Shown here in pieces: positions 5,577 through 7,924 of a stretch of DNA of 7,924 bases (its first letter is position 1; every line of letters begins with the position of its first letter). The position numbers were made by a program, and so were the translations under genes. Below the pieces are notes generated by a model. That model had not been told where the DNA came from. It ran no database searches and saw only the letters and a list, made by a program, of their open reading frames with translations. The stretch is from assembly GCA_045106685.1 (NCBI GenBank), contig JBGCFB010000047.1, positions 1 through 7,924 on the forward strand. The letters run 5' to 3'. The stretch comes from JAUIGE01 sp045106685 (GTDB taxonomy: Bacteria > Bacteroidota > Bacteroidia > J057).

Positions 5577-6914
5577 TCAAATCCGATCAAACAAAGATCT
5601 TGCTCTGGGCGACAGTAGGCCAGTATTGATGACGGTATCTTTGATGCCAAATACATCTGCAATTGTAGGGACCATATCGGCAGATTCTCCGATCGCGTTT
5701 CCTTCATCTCCGATCACAAGATTAGCGTCAATATTAGGTCCAGCCATGAGGCCGAATATTCGTCTTGCATTCGCATCACTATGATCATATCCAAGCCAAT
5801 CATTTTGATCTTTAATCGGATTGGGATTCAAATTGCGGCCACACTCAGGAAGCGCAAGAAAGACCGTATCGTTAGCCATTTCAGGAATTTGGTTCTGGAT
5901 ATAATCCCATAGCCATCCTACACCATGATCGGCGCGGTGAAGATTCCTAAGGTAGTTTGTAAAGTTACCATGACAAGCGTCTACTGAGTTCAGGTTAATC
6001 ACTGTCAACTTTGGCTTAAAGCGCTGCATCACTTCAGCGGCATAGCCTATTGTCGTCAGGTCAGGGTTACCGCCGATAGGTGGACGCGCCACTGTGCCGT
6101 TTTGGGTCTTATCAAACGTGTCGTCAATGAACTGCTTGATCGCAAATTTCTCTTCTGCGGTATTCCCAATACTGCCGATGGTTTGAGCCGCTTTTCTGAA
6201 ATTATTATCCAGAAAAAACTTCATCTTATACATCGGATCGAGTTCATACTCAGGGTGATACACCTTTGCATTATTAAGATGCTTAAAGCCATCAGCTGAA
6301 AACGTAACAGTCGGTGCGAGGAAATTTGCAGCGTACTGTGGGCCATAATCAGGGTGCGAAGAATGGTTGAGTAATGGAACTGAATTGCCGATTCCATTTC
6401 CTACAAACCACACGTCGGTAGCTTTCATTCCAGCATGGCGTCGCAAATATTCAAATATGGTCGGATTGATAGGCTTTTGCTTAAGTCCCTGAGAAACGAT
6501 CGTATTACCCTGAACAGCAACATTCAATCCTCCATAATGCCCCACCTGAGTAGCTCGCATTTCTTTAAAGAGTACTCCCTGTTCTTGCAAAGAGCGATTC
6601 AAGATCGCGGGGATAGGAATCTCGCCAGGGCGGCTGGCATCAGTTCCGTATACAATTTTGTCCGAAGGAGCTTCTCCTTTGAGCATATTGTACATGATAT
6701 TTCCAGGAATGCGCTCGTTCTGGCTGCCGTCAAGGTATTGCATTCCCACAGATTCCTGCTGGCGTACTCCACCAGCAAAAAGTACCATCACTACATGGCC
6801 TGCTTTGGTATCATTTGTTTTGGCAAATAGTCGTCCGCTTGGAAGAATGTATGGCATCCCTATAGCCACACCCGACAAAGCAGCAGCTTTTTTAATAAAT
6901 GACCTGCGTTCCAT
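5577..6914 (-). CDS. Tat-exported DUF1501 family protein (alkaline phosphatase-like superfamily)
   Basis: The 445-residue protein opens with a twin-arginine signal, RRSFIKK at 3-9, a hydrophobic stretch (10-24) and a likely cleavage site near LFA (29-31), so it is probably exported folded. The body matches the DUF1501 family, related to the alkaline phosphatase/sulfatase superfamily: VVMVLFAGG (41-49), NSVDACHGN (309-317), HRADHGVGWL (326-335), FLALPECGR (352-360) and GYDHSD (375-380). D312, H315, D329, H330, E357, D377 and H378 are candidate metal ligands by position. Where many DUF1501 proteins have EFGR, this one has ECGR. No obvious Ser/Thr nucleophile motif of the phosphatase type is visible, and the biochemical activity of the family is not established. 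Family length is usually about 400-480 residues, so it is complete. It lies 125 nt after the small lipoprotein gene and 109 nt before the cytochrome-like gene, as DUF1501 genes often lie near cytochrome-domain genes. Confidence 0.85.
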   Translation of the reverse strand: MERRSFIKKAAALSGVAIGMPYILPSGRLFAKTNDTKAGHVVMVLFAGGVRQQESVGMQYLDGSQNERIPGNIMYNMLKGEAPSDKIVYGTDASRPGEIPIPAILNRSLQEQGVLFKEMRATQVGHYGGLNVAVQGNTIVSQGLKQKPINPTIFEYLRRHAGMKATDVWFVGNGIGNSVPLLNHSSHPDYGPQYAANFLAPTVTFSADGFKHLNNAKVYHPEYELDPMYKMKFFLDNNFRKAAQTIGSIGNTAEEKFAIKQFIDDTFDKTQNGTVARPPIGGNPDLTTIGYAAEVMQRFKPKLTVINLNSVDACHGNFTNYLRNLHRADHGVGWLWDYIQNQIPEMANDTVFLALPECGRNLNPNPIKDQNDWLGYDHSDANARRIFGLMAGPNIDANLVIGDEGNAIGESADMVPTIADVFGIKDTVINTGLLSPRARSLFDRI

Positions 6915-6950
6915 AGTAGATTGTTTTCTTGTAACTATAAAGGTGTGCTA

Positions 6951-7027
6951 GTTTTGTGTTTGGGGTTAAGAGTTTTGAGTCAATGTCTCTTTTTTCAACC
7001 CAAAACACCAAACTCCCAACCGTAAAC
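6951..7027. repeat. Inverted repeat of GTTnnnn / nnnnAAC heptamers, copy 2
   Basis: The left arm has GTT at 6951, 6958, 6965 and 6972, every 7 bp. The right arm has AAC at 6997, 7004, 7011, 7018 and 7025, every 7 bp. Arms 6951-6974 and 6997-7020 are reverse complements at 17 of 24 positions. Compared with the copy at 3801-3890, the right arms match at 23 of 24 positions and the left arms at 20 of 24, while the loop is 10 nt shorter and unrelated. The paired right arm ends 19 nt from the stop of the small lipoprotein gene, exactly as in the other copy, and the left arm starts 36 nt before the start codon of the DUF1501 gene. Confidence 0.8.
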
Positions 7028-7039
7028 AAATGCTATTTT

Positions 7040-7540
7040 TTAGTAAAAGCGGTATTCCTCAGATAGAGCAAAAGAGAAATAAACCATTTCACTGGTAAAG
7101 TTGGGGTCGTTCTTGATCATGTTTGTGAGAAAGGTTTTCTCTGCTTCTGTGGGTGGCCTAACGAAAAATCGTTCGTAGGTTTCTTCAATAAAAGCTGGAA
7201 TATCATCACGCATGATTCCATCATCCGGCAACTGCACATCCTCACGATTCATAAAATTGCTAATCACAATTTCGAGCGCGAGCTCTTTGTCTCCAATCGA
7301 CTCGATCAAGCGGCGAATCTGTACCATCTCTTCAGGAGAAATCGCACGCTGAAATAAGTTCGCATGAAGGATCGCCAAATACTGATCAATGGTCTTCTCT
7401 TTGCCTTTTTCCACTCCTGGACCCAATACCGTAACTTCCTCTATATCATATAGATAGCCATTATTATTTTGGCACGAAGAAGAAAATACCAGCACTAAAG
7501 CCAGACTTAGAATCGTGTATACATGCTTCACATTCAACAT
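7040..7540 (-). CDS. Small lipoprotein with two DUF4214/DUF1553-tail-like helical modules
   Basis: Starting at the ATG at 7540 gives 166 residues with a clean lipoprotein signal: MLNVKH, a hydrophobic run and the lipobox FSSSC with C23 as lipidated residue. An in-frame ATG at 7573 would add 11 residues (MSTHAFNQILT) in front of the signal and overlap the upstream gene by 20 nt, so I prefer 7540, 13 nt after that gene's stop. The mature part is mostly helical and seems to hold two related modules, YLAILHANLFQRAISPEE (residues 54-71) and FIEETYERFFVRPPTEAE (117-134), ending in ALSEEYRFY. The Y-x-x-x-F-x-R-x-P-T-x-x-E pattern resembles DUF4214 and the tail of DUF1553 proteins. These resemblances are by eye and weak. 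The gene is closely coupled to the partial gene upstream, which has the same modules. No enzymatic motif is visible, and a structural or partner role for the DUF1501 protein is only a guess. Confidence 0.75.
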   Translation of the reverse strand: MLNVKHVYTILSLALVLVFSSSCQNNNGYLYDIEEVTVLGPGVEKGKEKTIDQYLAILHANLFQRAISPEEMVQIRRLIESIGDKELALEIVISNFMNREDVQLPDDGIMRDDIPAFIEETYERFFVRPPTEAEKTFLTNMIKNDPNFTSEMVYFSFALSEEYRFY

Positions 7541-7553
7541 GGTAAGTATTTGG

Positions 7554-7924
7554 TTAAAAGCGTGCGTACTCATCCGTAAGGAGAATATCGCGTTGTACTT
7601 TTTGATAGTCTTTCGTTAGGTAAAAATCCTCGAGCGCTTTCGTTGTTTCCGCAGCGGAAGGCTCCCGTGCAAGTAAACCCTGGTACGCCCAACGCACCAT
7701 TCCCTCATAGCATTCGCGCGAGTTCGTAAGCACGCCAATATATTCCAGCTTATTTCCTGCTGACTGGCCCAATATCACTTCAGGCTGACTGAATTCAATA
7801 ATTTGAAAAGCGCGATCAAATTCATCCTGAGTATGAAAACGGAAAAATAAATCATTGAAAGATGCCCGGATAAAGTTGATGGAATTCATATTTATTTCAT
7901 CATAGACCGAGTTAAAAAGCATGT
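7554..7924 (-). CDS. Partial protein with R-P-[ST]-x-x-E helical modules; 5' end beyond the right edge
   Basis: At least 122 residues are visible, ending at the TAA at 7554-7556. An ATG occurs at 7922, but the text after it (LFNSVYDEINMNSINFIRAS) reads like the middle of a folded domain, with no signal peptide. The gene therefore probably starts outside the window. Two modules can be seen: FIRASFNDLFFRFHTQDEFDRA (about 17-38 counting from that Met) and MVRWAYQGLLAREPSAAE (75-92), ending in ILLTDEYARF. The second matches the Y-x-x-L-L-x-R-x-P-[ST]-x-x-E pattern of DUF4214 and DUF1553-tail sequences and parallels the end of the next gene. The two genes are 13 nt apart and almost certainly cotranscribed. 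They look like distant paralogues. Function and location are unknown; its neighbours suggest an envelope protein. Confidence 0.65.
   Translation of the reverse strand, partial: MLFNSVYDEINMNSINFIRASFNDLFFRFHTQDEFDRAFQIIEFSQPEVILGQSAGNKLEYIGVLTNSRECYEGMVRWAYQGLLAREPSAAETTKALEDFYLTKDYQKVQRDILLTDEYARF

Noticed and set aside
6951..7027. The intergenic inverted repeats as ordinary intrinsic terminators
   Set aside because: Read on the minus strand, the stems are long, AT-rich and mismatched, and no T-run follows the second arm in any of the four gaps.
3801..7027. Composite transposon, because two similar repeats flank the 3-kb stretch with three genes
   Set aside because: The copies are short, each is itself palindromic, no transposase is present, and related elements of other sequence occupy the gaps between them.

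Overview
The window looks like chromosomal DNA of a Bacteroidota bacterium with moderate GC content, most plausibly a Saprospiria-type (Lewinella/Haliscomenobacter-like) marine or activated-sludge lineage. The strongest evidence is a very large secreted protein ending in a type IX secretion system (T9SS) type B sorting domain (gliding motility-associated C-terminal domain), a system restricted to this phylum. Several lipoproteins and the lack of clear Shine-Dalgarno sequences fit. The lineage below phylum is an inference.

Layout: six genes lie head to tail on the minus strand, so transcription runs from right to left. In that order they are: the C-terminal part of a protein with DUF4214/DUF1553-tail-like helical modules, cut by the right edge (7924-7554); a small lipoprotein with two of the same modules (7540-7040); a Tat-exported DUF1501 protein (6914-5577); a lipoprotein with a CX4CH haem-binding motif (5467-4514); a small Ig-like lipoprotein with a DGDGD motif (4340-3900); and a 1167-residue CUB/Ig-like/PKD surface protein with seven internal Cys-paired repeats and a T9SS sorting domain (3767-264). 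At the extreme left is what looks like the last 13 codons of a convergent plus-strand gene with a hairpin terminator, followed by a gap rich in small hairpins.

All six minus-strand genes appear to encode envelope or surface proteins, using three export routes (lipoprotein signal peptidase II, Tat, T9SS). The combination of DUF1501, a cytochrome-like lipoprotein and R-P-[ST]-x-x-E helical modules recalls the planctomycete PSCyt1/DUF1549/DUF1553 plus DUF1501 gene pairs, here spread over separate proteins and joined to a T9SS adhesin. The function of this set is not known to me; a surface complex handling an extracellular substrate is an inference.

The most unusual structure is between the genes. 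Each of the four sizeable gaps between minus-strand genes holds an imperfect inverted repeat whose arms are runs of degenerate 7-bp units (GTTnnnn/nnnnAAC, nTTnGCT/nGCYAAn, or GATTnnn/nnAATYn). Arms start 19-24 nt after one stop codon and, in three of four cases, finish 33-36 nt before the next start codon. Two of the four belong to one sequence family, and a fifth gap carries half an element of another. I see no IS element, tRNA, rRNA or CRISPR array.
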